Positions 33,639-45,005 of a DNA stretch of 64,000 bases are shown here, piece after piece. The stretch covers positions 806,001 through 870,000 of the forward strand of contig WHUZ01000005.1 in the NCBI GenBank assembly GCA_015179045.1. The letters are read 5' to 3'. Within the stretch, counting starts at the first letter, position 1, and each line of letters starts with the position of its first letter. Under the pieces are notes generated by a model. It saw nothing but the letters and a program-made list of their open reading frames with translations. It was not told the DNA's origin and made no database searches. The stretch is from Kalaharituber pfeilii (Eukaryota > Ascomycota > Pezizomycetes > Pezizales > Pezizaceae). Position numbers and translations under genes: made by a program.

Positions 33639-35333
33639 ATGAATATGCCCACGAGAGACCCCGAGCCCACATGTATGCATTGCGCCCTTTCTCCGGTTCG
33701 CATTGAAGCTCTTGCAAGCTGATTTTGTTTTTACACATCAATTGATGGTTTTGGCCAGTGCTAACATGAAATTTTTGGCTTTTTTCTTGTCCAGGGAACC
33801 CCACATACAATCAGAATCCGCCAGAGTTGGACAAAGATCTCACGACTCGCACGTCGCTGGTTTGCGGTGGTGGCAAGCTATCAGAAGATGAATACAATCT
33901 CGGACTGCATGTTATGGCACTGTTTGTTGTGCTTGCGCAAAGCACGCTAGGTATATTTCACCATACGACTCCGTACCTTACCGCATACCTCTTTTCTTTT
34001 TTGCGAGATCGAGGTCGAGGTTTTGTACTTTTCCTTTCCTTGCTAACGGAGATATCTGGTAAACAGCGTGTGCATTCCCTTTAATCGCCAAAAGATTCCG
34101 CTTCCTCCGCATCCCGCCTGTGTTCCTCTTTTACGCCCGCCACTTTGGCACCGGCGTACTCATTGCTACCGCGTTCGTTCACCTGCTCCCGACGGCGTTC
34201 ATTTCACTTACGGACCCATGTTTGCCACCAATCTGGAACGAAGACTATCCTGCGATGCCTGGGGCTATCGCAATGGCTGCCGTTTTTTTCGTGACGATCG
34301 TGGAAATGGTGTTTGCGAGAGGGCACATGTGCGGGAAGCTTGTTGGGGAGGTTGGGGAGGAAGGAGAAATGGAGGCAGGGAGAGGAAAGGGATTGAAAGA
34401 CGTGGATAGTACTGATCGAGATGATATCAGTGAGCAGATTGGCGGCGCTGGTGGAGTGGGCAAAGTCGGGTTCGGAATGGCTGGTCAGCGGAGGAGCAGG
34501 AGCTACTCCACTAGCCAGGGACTCCGTAACCTCGCCGAACTGCAACGCTACCGAAGCGACGACAGCAATCGCATCAGTCATAACAATGATGTCCTTACGG
34601 AAGTTCACGCAGAAGAAAATCAAGATGGTTCCAGAGACATCAGTATCACCCCTGATTCATTTAAAAATTCCAGCAAACCTGAACTCACAGTTGAAAGCCT
34701 GAAAGAGAAGATTCAGAGCGAACACACGCACGGAAAGAGTCCGCTTGCCTTCTTGACGCCTGCGCAGAAACACAAGAAAGCGCTTTTGCAGGTCGCCCTT
34801 TTGGAAATGGGAATCTTGTTTCATAGTGTTTTTATTGGAATGGCGCTCAGCGTTACTATTGGGTCTCCGTTCATTGTTTTATTGTTGGCTATTTTGTTTC
34901 ATCGTGAGTCTGCTATCTACCATACCATCTCATCTACTACTTCCCTTGGGCCTATGCTAACCCCACATCTACAGAAACATTTGAAGGTCTTGCATTAGGC
35001 TCCCGTATCGCCGTCCTCAACTGGGCCCCAGGACAAAAACAGCCCTGGTTCATGGCTCTCGCATATGGCATGACTACACCAATCGGCCAAGCCATCGGCC
35101 TCGCAACGCACACCCTCTACTCTCCAGAATCAAAAGCTGGGCTCCTAATGGTCGGCATTATGAACTCAATCTCGAGCGGTCTCCTCGTCTTCGCCGGCCT
35201 CGTCGAGCTGCTCGCGGAAGACTTCCTCAGCGACGACTCATGGAAGGATCTTAGAGGGAAAAAGCGACTCACGGCGTTCCTGTCAGTTATTCTGGGTGCT
35301 GTCGGGATGTCGGTTGTGGGTGCTTGGGCGTAA
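33639..35333 (+). CDS. ZIP-family plasma-membrane zinc/iron transporter
   Basis: Four exons: 33639-33672, 33795-33950, 34067-34903 and 34975-35333, giving 461 residues. Eight membrane segments are expected. Seen here: TM1 LGLHVMALFVVLAQSTL, TM2 YARHFGTGVLIATAFVHLLP with the conserved H, TM3 near AIAMAAVFFVTIVEMVF, then a long cytosolic variable loop (about 155-275, basic and Ser-rich). TM4 HSVFIGMALSVTIGS and TM5 with the ZIP signature are split by intron 3: LLAILFH then QTFEGLALGSRI. TM6-8 follow. The His and Glu of TM4/TM5 that bind zinc are present. The family contains ZRT1/ZRT2. The variable loop is not His-rich, which is unusual. Whether upstream exons exist is not certain. Confidence 0.93.
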
Positions 35334-36860
35334 ATAGGCGTAATAAGGCGTTTGTAATTTTGGGTTTGGGTTGGTCATAGGTTTGGTTGGACTGGGTTAG
35401 GCTAGGTTGTTTTGTTTCAGGTTGGAAGCCATCACTCTCTATGATTTTACTGCCAGTACGAAATACCAACCGGTGGTTGCATAATAGGGGAAGAGGAGAA
35501 AGTGAAGCTGGGATAAGGATGGGCTGGATATTCGTGACAGGATCCATGGGATATTCGGCTCGGACGGTGACGATACTAATGACTGGGTTCAATTACTTCC
35601 GGGGCAGTCCGTGCAGGGAATACAATTGAAGGTTGGGGACTGGAGGTATTGGGGGAAAGGTGAGTGGGAAAGTGGAGGGAGAGGAGAATTGATTACACTT
35701 GTATCGCAGTTCGGCATTGCTGCTGGTGGCTTCTGCACCCGGAGCGCGAGTTATATTTCCGCTAAGAGCTCTGGAAGCTTTAGATTTTTCTTCTCGCGAT
35801 TTTTGGACAGCCATACTAGGATAATTTCGAGGACTACATTATCTGAAGCATTTTTATTCTTTTGCCCGATGTGGTAATTAATTCCTCTAATATCCCCCCG
35901 CAGGTTGAATTTTAGATATTGCAATTGTGACTACGCGTGTGCCCTGCGTGGTCTTGAATGCTGTCTGGTCTCGTTTATCCAGAAGTGCCTGCCAGGAGCA
36001 AGCGCTCGGTATCAACCGGCTCTTACAGATGCATGAATACGTGCAACCAGAACCCATGACGCATTTAGTATATGTATCCACACCCAGTTACCCCGGCACG
36101 CAAAAGCTCGGTCTTTTTTGTCTATTGTAAGCGTCAAAGTAAGCTTCGCAATTCTGTAATCCCTCGAATTGGATCTCTTGCTCTGCCATGAGCAATGGAC
36201 ATGAGGTATTTTCTGTCGGTTCCGCCCAGTATCTATATAGGTACATAAATATGTCGGCAAAATACATTTAATAAACCTAAATCACATTTGATCCTGAGAT
36301 GCTGTCCACTGTCCCCCTTCTCTATAGTGTATATGGGGTCATGAATGGGGCTAAAATGTTCCAAAGCCTCCGGGAAAAGGTATGCTACATGTGCAAACCG
36401 GCGCTCAAAGGTACTGATTTGTAGTTTGACCCCTATTTGGAGGAATTTCACGTGCGCATAGGGTCGAGACAGAAAGAAGACTTGGGCTGGATATAGGCGG
36501 TAGCTTGGCAATACGAAGCAAAAGGAGCATGTAAAAATTATGATGCTTAAATGGAGCAGAATGGGGGCTTTTGGCATTGGCAAAGCTATAAGCTGTAGAG
36601 TACGTACACAACTTGGAATTGACTATATTGGGAAAATCGTCGGCATTCATTAATTATCATTATATAGTGCCTATTAACAAATTCTGCTCCTAAAATACAT
36701 ATGTACTTGTATGCTTCCTTTCCTCCCCCCCCCCCAAGCCCTTTGCTGTATTTTTTTGTTCCATTCTGTAAATCACGAATTGAGGGGGGAAAAAATATGA
36801 GCATGCCCGCGTATTTTCGTAGAAAAGGTGCTTGCTAGACATCTCGATCACGTGATCACC
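35334..36860. other. intergenic region between convergent genes
   Basis: 1.5 kb separating the ZIP and ATP12 stop codons. No gene recognised; open frames are short and overlap on both strands. Contains GGTTTGGGTTGG-like T/G-rich DNA just after the ZIP stop and a C10 run near 36726. Confidence 0.55.
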
Positions 36861-38491
36861 TCAACTATCAACAATGAGACACCACCCCGCGCCCAACCCC
36901 CTCCTTACATCCTCCTTCTCAACATCGTGTGTATCTTCAACCTCACCCCACTGACTAGTCTGCCACGTAACTTCCAGTGTCGCTGCCTTCGCAGCTTCCT
37001 CAATTCCCCATAGCTCCGCTCCCGGCGACTTGACATTTGCAGACGCAACTGTAGTATCTGTGGAGCCCGAATGCGTAAGGCTGGCACCCACAGCGGGATC
37101 ATCGGCACGCTGCTGCACCTTGTTGAGTTTCTGAGGCTGTTCGCCTGTGGATAAGCTGGTATTCGTGCTCTTGTTCAACGCAGGGTCCCCGGAGGTTATG
37201 GCACCAGACAAGTCGATATCACTCCCGGACTTGGCATTTTCGTCACCGAGCGAAACGTCAACTTCTGGGCGAGGTTTGGGCGCGGATGAGTGCGAGAAGC
37301 CGGTGTTGGTCCCGCGGTTGTGCAGGATGGAGGCTGATGTAGGAGGGATGGCACCCGTCTCTACATCAAACTCATGGTGTTCTTTCTTGGCCTCAGTGGT
37401 GGAGGGATTGGTGAATTTCTTTCCAGTATGTTTCTTCCACTCGCCTACGAGCCTGATCCCAACTAGAAGGCTCTTTGCGCTAACAACACAACGCTCAAGT
37501 CCGACTAGAGTCCAGTCATCAAGCGACTCGATCCATTTTCGTAGCCGCGTTTTTGTCTGCTCTGGTTGAGGTGATGTAGCAAGGAATCCCTGCGCCGTAT
37601 CTAGTGGGTGAAACACAATTCCAGGAAAGAGATTCCGCTCAATCCAGTCGGAGATGTCTGACAATGTTTTAATTTGCTTCTGTCGTAACGTTGATTCCAC
37701 CTCACCCTCAGGCTGAGGATCTTCAGAGACAATGTGCATATTCGGCGGCGGATGTAGACATAGTAATGTGTCTGTGTCAAGGTACTTCATGCACACGTCA
37801 ACAATTTCCTTGCGAGAAATAGCTGGGTCATGCGCCTTAGGGAGGTCCACAACACGGGAAGCCAATTGGGTGAGTGGGAGCAAGTAGGCTCGAGTAGCCT
37901 GGAAGGTAGCGGTGAGAAAGGACCATTCAAGGGCGATCAGATGGGCAAGATGTGGCTTCGTAGAAGGGACTGCGAGTACTTGTTTCAATGAAGTCTTCAA
38001 TGGACGGGAATCCAGGTGCGGCACGAACGATCCATCTGCAGCAGAAAAGGCATTAAATTCTATGGTACCAAGCATTGAGAGGAGAAGTATATACCAGGCA
38101 TTTCCTTCACCCAGGACTCTTTCCAGACCCGTTTTTTGAGGGCATTGGGCTCTCTCGGTGCGTCCCCCGCAGCCTTCAGCACACTGGTAGGACCATTGCC
38201 CTGGCTTTCACTCACTCCGCCACTATAGCTTCCATCTCTTTCCGGTGCTTGCGTAGTGCATTCTTTCCGCTTCTTCCTCATCTCCTGGATCTCCCCCGGG
38301 GCTGGCATTGGCGGTTTCGGAGGTGGTCCATGGGCAGTGATTGGCAATGGAGTTGCTGGATGAGGTGGACTGGTCCGCAGGGCCCGTCTGGATTTAAAGA
38401 AGGAATGGTGCTGTGCTAACTGGACAACAGGCCCTCGCAGGTATGACAGCGAAGGGGGTAGTTGGGCTATTACACAACGGCGAAGCATCAT
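36861..38491 (-). CDS. ATP12: Atp12, mitochondrial F1-ATPase assembly chaperone, with an inserted low-complexity segment
   Basis: Two exons, 38491-38095 and 38035-36861, giving 523 residues. The N-terminus is a basic amphipathic mitochondrial presequence (MMLRRCVIAQLPPSLSYLRG). The Atp12 domain starts near residue 112 (KKRVWKESWVKEMP, then DGSFVPHLDSRPLKT) and has the signature HLAHLIALEWSFL. The last conserved block, ELWGIEEAAKAATLEVTWQT followed by EVEDTHDVEKEDVRR, is at the very C-terminus. Between LVGEW (about 330) and that block lie roughly 135 residues of Ser/Thr/Asn-rich sequence absent from typical family members of about 330-380 residues. Role: binds the F1 alpha subunit during ATP synthase assembly in the matrix. 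The insert is in frame and without splice sites that would remove it cleanly. Confidence 0.92.
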
Positions 38492-38910
38492 GAATTCGGT
38501 CCTGTTGCTTGCGAAGTTGTGCACAAAAATACATATGTACCATGCATGTAGCTCAATTTCAAACTGCGGCAGAAGTCATGACGTTCTTGCCAAGGCTACT
38601 CCCTTGTCTACATCCAATTGTACACGTGACCAAGGAAGCTCCACTCAATTCGTTACGAAATCAGAGTAACAACAATTGACAGACTCCAGAACTAGACTGG
38701 CTAAACGATGCAAACAGGAACTACAAGAGTATATGGTAGATTTAAACAATGTGTAAGGAAAATAAGAAATAGGACCCAGAGAAGTGGATAAGAGAAAAGT
38801 GGAGGAACAGGAAATGGAGCGCGTAGTTAACCTGAACATGCCATACCCACCGTTATAACCGACCACAACCGCTCGTGCAAGAGAAGGGCCAAGAGAATAG
38901 TCTGTCTATG
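38492..38910. other. promoter region of ATP12 and 3' flank of ATG27
   Basis: 419 bp between ATG27 (stop) and ATP12 (start), both on the minus strand. No specific element recognised. Confidence 0.5.
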
Positions 38911-40170
38911 CTATACAGCACTATATCCTGCACGTCGACCTCCCACACCCCCACCTTGCAAAGTCTGGATTACTTTCCGTACATATTCCTTGGCTAGGTA
39001 GGGAATATCTCGCAGTGTATCAGCATGAGGAAGTAAGTCCCATCTGCTTATGTCGTTAGTGACTGCACGCTGGATAGCTCTAATGATTTTGAGGTTCTGC
39101 ATACCCTTTGGCTCCATATCGATTGTAATTCAACCAGGAACCAAAAATTAAATACGCTGCTATAATCATAAAGAAGCTGTTCATTGGAGGTTAGCTTGTG
39201 CAGAATTTGACATAAACATACATTAGAGATGCTCACATGATGATAAACCAGGTGAAGAAACCCCAGTGGCTTGCTCTAGAAGTATCACCATTGCCACCTT
39301 GTACCTTTTCACATGCTTGCATTGTCCTCCATTCCAACTTCAACACATTGTTTTCATAACTAATGAATTTTAAACTTTTCTCTACCTCTCTCTTTTCTTC
39401 TTCGGTTTCAGCACTGTCTACCTGCTTTTGCCCTTCCATACCTGTTCTATTCGGAGCACAGATATATTCAACAACAGCGCTTTGCTTTTGTCCGTCATCG
39501 CCTGGTGGATAGGTTCCCCCATGCATTTCCACTCTAACTCCTTCTTTGTTCTGATCCGCTTGCGCTTCGGATGTTTTTAGACGAGTATATGTGGGAGCAA
39601 CCGAACCGGCGTCTCCAAAATCGCCTGATATCGGTATTATACGGTGAATCGTATCCTTTTTAGGGTCAGAAGAATGGATCCACTCGATGCCACAAACTAA
39701 GACAGCGTGTTAGAGGCTGAGATCTAGGGTAGCGATTTGAGTCATTTGTACCATGCGAGCCTTCCGGGCAGGATTCTTCTGGCCTATCATCTTTCGACCA
39801 CTTTAGAGGACCCTAGTTTATGACCTTTAGCATGCTGCTTCAGAAGTTTGCCAATATCAATGGTAGCTCACACAGGGGTTGATAAACCATGTCATGTTTG
39901 TGGTCTGCAATTTCAAGATCAAAGCACATCAGCACCAAGCCACTCTACCCAAATCAACTGAGATGAGCATACCGATGGCGGAGTACTTTTGCTGACTGTC
40001 ACCGAGCTTGGCCCTTTCAATGGGCTTAAGTCGAACTCGACGCCATCAGCGGTAATGATACATTCGTCCGCACCATGGGCCAACCCTGGCAAGAGGAGAA
40101 AAAGAAGCGGTATTACCGATGATGATAGAGAAGCTGGAGAAGATCGCGAAAAGAGAGGTGAAGGTCTCAT
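38911..40170 (-). CDS. ATG27: Atg27, type I membrane protein of autophagy trafficking
   Basis: Six exons on the minus strand: 40170-39973, 39904-39872, 39812-39752, 39696-39237, 39176-39105 and 39043-38911, giving 318 residues. Signal peptide at 1-33 with the hydrophobic core VIPLLFLLLPGLAHG. The luminal mannose-6-phosphate-receptor-like domain has cysteine pairs (DECIITADG, WFINPC, ESCPEG, VCGIEW, YICAPN). One transmembrane helix, HWGFFTWFII continuing into FFMIIAAYLIFGSW, is split by intron 4. The cytosolic tail has WDLLPHADTLRDIPYL and ends GYSAV, with the YSAV tyrosine sorting signal known for yeast Atg27. Role: Atg9 vesicle trafficking between Golgi, vacuole and phagophore. Introns are 55-68 bp; exon 2 has 33 nt. 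Confidence 0.94.
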
Positions 40171-40834
40171 TTTGCAACAGTAGATCGGGTGTGCGTGTGA
40201 AAGAGCGGCTTGTCAAAGGCTCTCAACTCAAGCTAACGCTGTGGGCGGTATGGCGAGCTCTGCGATTTCAGAAGTTGACGGGTCTGGTTCGAGACTGGTC
40301 GGATCTATCCCTTAACTAGTCGTGGTAGGTTTGTGCAGTAACGCCGGCCGACCGACAAGTTCGCGGGTCCTGGGTATCTTTGCCGTGTGATGTAGCTTGA
40401 AAACCGTACCAGTGAAGCTGTCGGTGATTGAGTGGAGCGAGCCGGTGCCAGTTCCATACAAGGTATTAGCAGGTGCAAGTCCAGTCATGCAAAAGTGCCA
40501 AGCATTTACAAAACGTCACCACGGTCATCACCAAATGCAGCTTATCAAATTATGTAGGCCTGTCGAGTGACATCGATATTTTAGTCATGCCTACGAGCCA
40601 CACTAGCACAATGCAACGCTCTTGTGCCGCCTTGTGCTGAGCTTCTAACATAATAATTTACGGAAAGAGGAGATTGTACAGTTCAAATTTATGTGCAAGA
40701 TTACATCAACAAAAGGAGGAATTATAAGCTAGTATTGTCATTTCCAACCAGACTATGCCAGCTAAATGGCAGGTCCCTTATCCTGAAGAAGTGCTACTCC
40801 CTAAATTGGATATTTCCTGATAGCTCAAAGCAGA
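40171..40834. other. promoter region of ATG27 and 3' flank of the sulfotransferase gene
   Basis: 664 bp without recognised genes. Carries CAACCAGACTA at 40745-40755. Confidence 0.5.
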
Positions 40835-41907
40835 TTAAACAGTAAGTCTAAAGCTTAGCAGCCATTCATAGTGATCCATATTGTCCGTCACACAACTTTG
40901 TATAATACGGGCCCCATTTTCACCAAATTTGGTAGTCCAGTCTTGGAAGTTCTCTTCAGCCGACTTGGGATGATTGAACTAAGGAACTTAGCCACAACAC
41001 AGGGATTCAAGATCAGGATAATGAGATTACCTTCGTTCTTGCTTTCAGTCCATTACTTTTGATTGCATCGTCATGAAACCCTTTCCATTTCTCGAACTCA
41101 AGGCAATCTCTTTCCTCCCAGGTTAACATGCTCTCATGAAAATCTATTTCAACTCTTTTACAGTACTCCTCAATGATTCCTCTTGGATTATTAAGTAAAT
41201 CATCTGCATCGATAACGATCACGTCTTCCTGTTTGAGAATCTGCGCATCCAACAGAAATTTAAGAAGCATCCTTGCCTCCCTAAATCCTACCTCCATAGG
41301 GTCAAAATAGTGGAATCCGGTTGTCTCAGAAAGAGGAGGTATAGTGCAACGGTAGTAGGACGGTATAGCGAGATTTGGATGTCGGATCAGAAAAGTGAAC
41401 TGAAAGTGGCGAAAAATAGAAATAGGGAGAACTGTTGGGTTAAGGACAGCTTCTTCCGTAATGATACCATTTCTTGTGGCAGGTTTGCTATTGGTCTTTT
41501 CTTCCCATGCTTGAAGTGATGGAGCAATACCACATGGATGCCCTGCTGGTGGGATCAGGTAATACGCTATATCCTTAATAAAGGGCCGTCTTTGCTACAC
41601 TCCACACATCTATTTAGTACATTTGCACGGACCAGAATGTAGACAAAGCGGGCTCAACCTCACAAGCTCCCACTAAAAGTCTCTCCACGACATCTTTGTA
41701 TGTAGTGTGAGAGAATCCACTCTTTTCTCTTATACTACTGTTAGATTCGCCGTCAAAGCGTGTTCCCAATCTTTCCGGCCCGTAGTAATATGCATCTCCA
41801 AAGGGCTCGTGATGACATTCGAGGATATCCGGACGTGTCATAAAAACTCTTTCGAACGCAGTTGAACATGCTCTGGGAATCGAGGCAACGAAAATCGGTT
41901 TGGACAT
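40835..41907 (-). CDS. sulfotransferase-family P-loop protein
   Basis: Three exons on the minus strand: 41907-41645, 41589-41031 and 40963-40835, giving 316 residues. The N-terminus has the 5'-phosphosulfate-loop-like motif FVASIPRACSTAFERVF (residues 6-22). In the middle, FLIRHPNLAIPSYYR (R and S at the 3'-phosphate site) matches the second PAPS contact, and LEFEKWKGFHDDAI is typical of the fungal family. The third exon adds the conserved end NFQDWTTKFGENGARII and HYEWLL. Fungal members are usually annotated only as sulfotransferase-family P-loop proteins; substrate unknown. The first intron (55 bp, GTCTAC donor) is less certain than the second; a different small intron could change about ten residues. 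It is next to a transposon-rich block but shows no lesion. Confidence 0.78.
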
Positions 41908-42226
41908 CGCGCGTTAGAATTTGACAGTGTTTTAAACAAGAACACTGAACGAACTAATATGTGCCGATATATATTTAAATTTGCGCATGAAGATGGATTA
42001 AGTTGATTAAGAAGTGATCTCGTACCCAGAATGATATTTCAAAAGGGTGCTTATGTAACTGAACTCTAACAAATGAAACAGTCCAATATAATATTTCACC
42101 GGGCCAACAAAGCCCAGGTGCCCTCATGACTGTTTGGTTGAAAATGAAGATCTTACTAAATAAGGTTCAACGGCTGGCTGTCTACGTAACACAATCAGGA
42201 TAAAATAGCGACGTACATGACAGATC
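41908..42226. other. 5' flank of the sulfotransferase gene
   Basis: AT-rich promoter-side DNA leading to the family-B element; nothing else recognised. Confidence 0.5.
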
Positions 42227-43179
42227 TGCGCTGATTCAAAAAGTATTCGGACACTGCATAATGTACAGGCACTATGCGCTTTTGGGGATAGCGCAGTATG
42301 CAACTGTTATGCATACCTTGTATTAGCAACGTCCGGGTAAAGCAGTTCGGGTAATTATTAATCACGGTTGCTGTAGCGACGAATTGTTTGTGGCTGGTGT
42401 ACTAGAAGCAGGCAAAGTTCGATTAAAGAATAACCGAACTTTGCTGGTTAACTTCCCCATCTGAGAAAATTCTATTCTCACTTGTTTTATCACTTGGGAA
42501 AGCTAGTATATCTTCTCAAGACCCTTCTCAATCATCCGAGACTCTTATTCCTCTCAGCTGTCCACATGGGCGACCACAAATGGTTACTCCATTGAGCCAA
42601 TCTTCATCATCCCCTGAAGCTTTGCACACTTGATTAAAAGAGGAAGAAAAAATTCATTTGGCCCATTGATGTGTTAAGAATGAAGCAGAGCATCAGCCTG
42701 GGAAAAAAGGAAAGCTTTGGGAGAGGATAAGATTCTCAGCAGAGATGTGGTGGAATGCAGAAAAATAGCCGCAAAAGTAGCCTCAAAAGCGCTGCAAAAT
42801 CTGAGCATGTTTCTTGGTTAAAGTATCATTACTAATGCTATTTTTGAAGTTAACTGAATAACTTTACTCGGAACATTGCAAAATTCGCCTATTAAGAAAT
42901 GTTCTTGCGGCTCTTGCTCGTGAGATAGGTAATGAGGAATAGAGTTCAAAATGATATCCAAGAAACTAGGGAGATACAAGACCGCAATAATAATAGTGGC
43001 CATGAGGACCTTCATTTTGCCATCAGCAGTGTTTTTCAGGCGTTACTTAGGTACCTAGATACATTCGAATTCTATACCCGTAACGGGAGCGAATGTTGCA
43101 TATCATGCTACTAGTATTCCCAAAAGCTCTATAGTTCGTATGCAATATCTAGTGTCCAAATACTTTTTGAATCAGCGAG
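42227..43179. mobile_element. family-B MITE, copy B2, interrupted by a family-A MITE
   Basis: Outer termini match B1: GATTCAAAAAGTATTCGGAC on the left and AATACTTTTTGAATCAGCGA on the right, with TA at 43180-43181. The left TA is mutated. The interior matches B1 on both sides of a foreign block at about 42323-42890: B1 has GGTCATGCAGCTCCTGCTCG where B2 resumes with GTTCTTGCGGCTCTTGCTCG. Confidence 0.75.
42323..42890. mobile_element. family-A MITE, copy A3, nested in B2
   Basis: It begins TTAGCAACGTCCGGGTAAAG and ends ACTCGGAACATTGCAAAATT, decayed versions of the family-A termini. The conserved internal GTTGCTGTAGCGACGAA block is present. It lies within B2 next to a TA. About 570 bp, no coding capacity. 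Confidence 0.7.
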
Positions 43180-43181
43180 TA

Positions 43182-45005
43182 GAGCTGAATTTAGTCTCAT
43201 AACATCCAAGTTACTCAGTACAGTATGAGTAGAGTACTCGAGTACATCCAACCAGGCTAGACTAACATTCTTGGCAGTAGCCTCGACTGGGAAAAAACAT
43301 TACCTCTGTAAAGGATTTGAAAGGTGATTCACTTGCTGTAAGCATGAACAGGCCTAGGGTACTCGGAGATCCTTAATCTGCTGGCTTCATGTTTGCAATT
43401 GGCTCTTGCCATTTAAGCCATTGTGTTTATTTCCTTGTAACGGGCGAATATGGTAGCTACAAACTTCAAACGCTGGCATGGAAATTGCTGTGCTTCGAGC
43501 TTTGTTGGCAGTATGCATTGGGACTATGAATTGTGTGAGATTGGTTATATCGAAAGTTGATGGCTCATTTAGGGATATTTGACCATCATGCATTCGTCTC
43601 GTGCGTAAAAGCTCGTGATATCCCAGTATGTACGAGTACTCCTACACGAGCTACGCGAGACGATTCCCGTTGGTTTTATGGAACCAAATATTGATGTGCT
43701 CACTTGGCCGGTGCGACCCTCCAGGACTGACGTTAGTTCCTTCGCGCTTGCCTTCCACTCGCCTTCTGCCCAGGAGCAACATTACATTATTTACTGTCCA
43801 GTAAGGACGACGAGACGACGGTACGGTGAGGATTCAATCGGATGGGTTGTAACTTCTGTTGCGTAATAAGCTGTATGCGCAGCTCGTCGTCCAAATTTCC
43901 AGGTGCCATCGCAACTCAATGCAGTTGAGAGACTTGAGTACGCATCAAGGCTTAACTAGCATGTATCAACAGGATGAAGAAGTGCTGTAGGCAGCGGCGG
44001 AGGTGTAGCGTCGAATGCCATTCCCTCGGCTGCTTGTATATATTATTGATTATTGTGCCTATGTTTGGCTGGTGCTTGCGTCACATCGAGTGGCAGTTCA
44101 GCTGTGCTGTGCTGTGCTGCGCTGCAACGTGATGAATTATCCATCGGTATCATATCCTTATGATATCAACCACCGCAGTTGCGGCGGCACCCTTGTCTGC
44201 GGCACCCCTGCTGGCGCTGTCGATATCATATGAGGGCGACGGGTGGTGGGACAAGCTACGGACGACTACAGCAGAGCCTAAGAATAACCCACAATCGTAG
44301 TCTGGTTGGCGCGACCATAATAATCGCAGCGTCGCTTGTTTTCCAGCTCAGTCCGACACCCACCATTGCCCTTCAGCGACAGCGGCCGCCTACTCGTCCG
44401 TCCTCCCCCTCCACCTCCCCCTCCACCTCCCCCTCCCCCTCCCCCTCCCCCTCCCCCTCCCCCTCTCCCCTTCCCACATCATCTCCGCTCCGCAGAGATT
44501 GGAGGAGCGGCTACTCGCAACGGCCCACATCAAGCAGAAGCGTACATCGCACCATCAAGGCTCTGTCTCGCTACAAGTCCTATGTTCAGCCCCGCTGCAG
44601 GGTGCAAACACGCACTACTCACAATCTTCTAGGCCGCTGGAGTGACGCGGATTCTCAACGGCGGGAGCATCAAAGTGGGGATTCTCGAAGGTACCGAGTT
44701 GCGTGGTAGCATCACCGCGCTCTCAGTCGCATTTGCACCGTCCAGGGCACGCAAGCGTGCATTTTCCTGTCCCCTCCCTCCCCCCACTTCCCTGCCCCTC
44801 TCCTTCCTGCCCCCCTCCTTCCTGCCCCCCTCCCCCCCTCCTCCCTGCCTCTTCCCCTCTCCCTTCCCCAGCCCGCCCCCTTCTGCCTTAGCGCTTTTTC
44901 TTCACCACCACTCCTGTGCTTGTACTTGCGGCCTGCATATTGTTGCTGAACCTGCATATAGCGATATCATAAATACTAATCCTGAATTTGTAGGCCTCTT
45001 CCACA
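43182..45005. other. intergenic region and promoter of the giant gene
   Basis: No gene recognised. Contains GTACTCGAGTAC at 43234-43245, CAACCAGACTA (minus strand) at 44298-44308, and two strongly C/T-rich simple tracts, (CCCCCT/CCACCT)n at about 44400-44475 and CCCTCC-rich at about 44765-44880. Pyrimidine-rich tracts are common in filamentous fungal promoters. Confidence 0.55.

Noticed and set aside
40284..40300. GGTTCGAGAC resembling a tRNA B-box
   Set aside because: No matching A-box or cloverleaf could be folded upstream.
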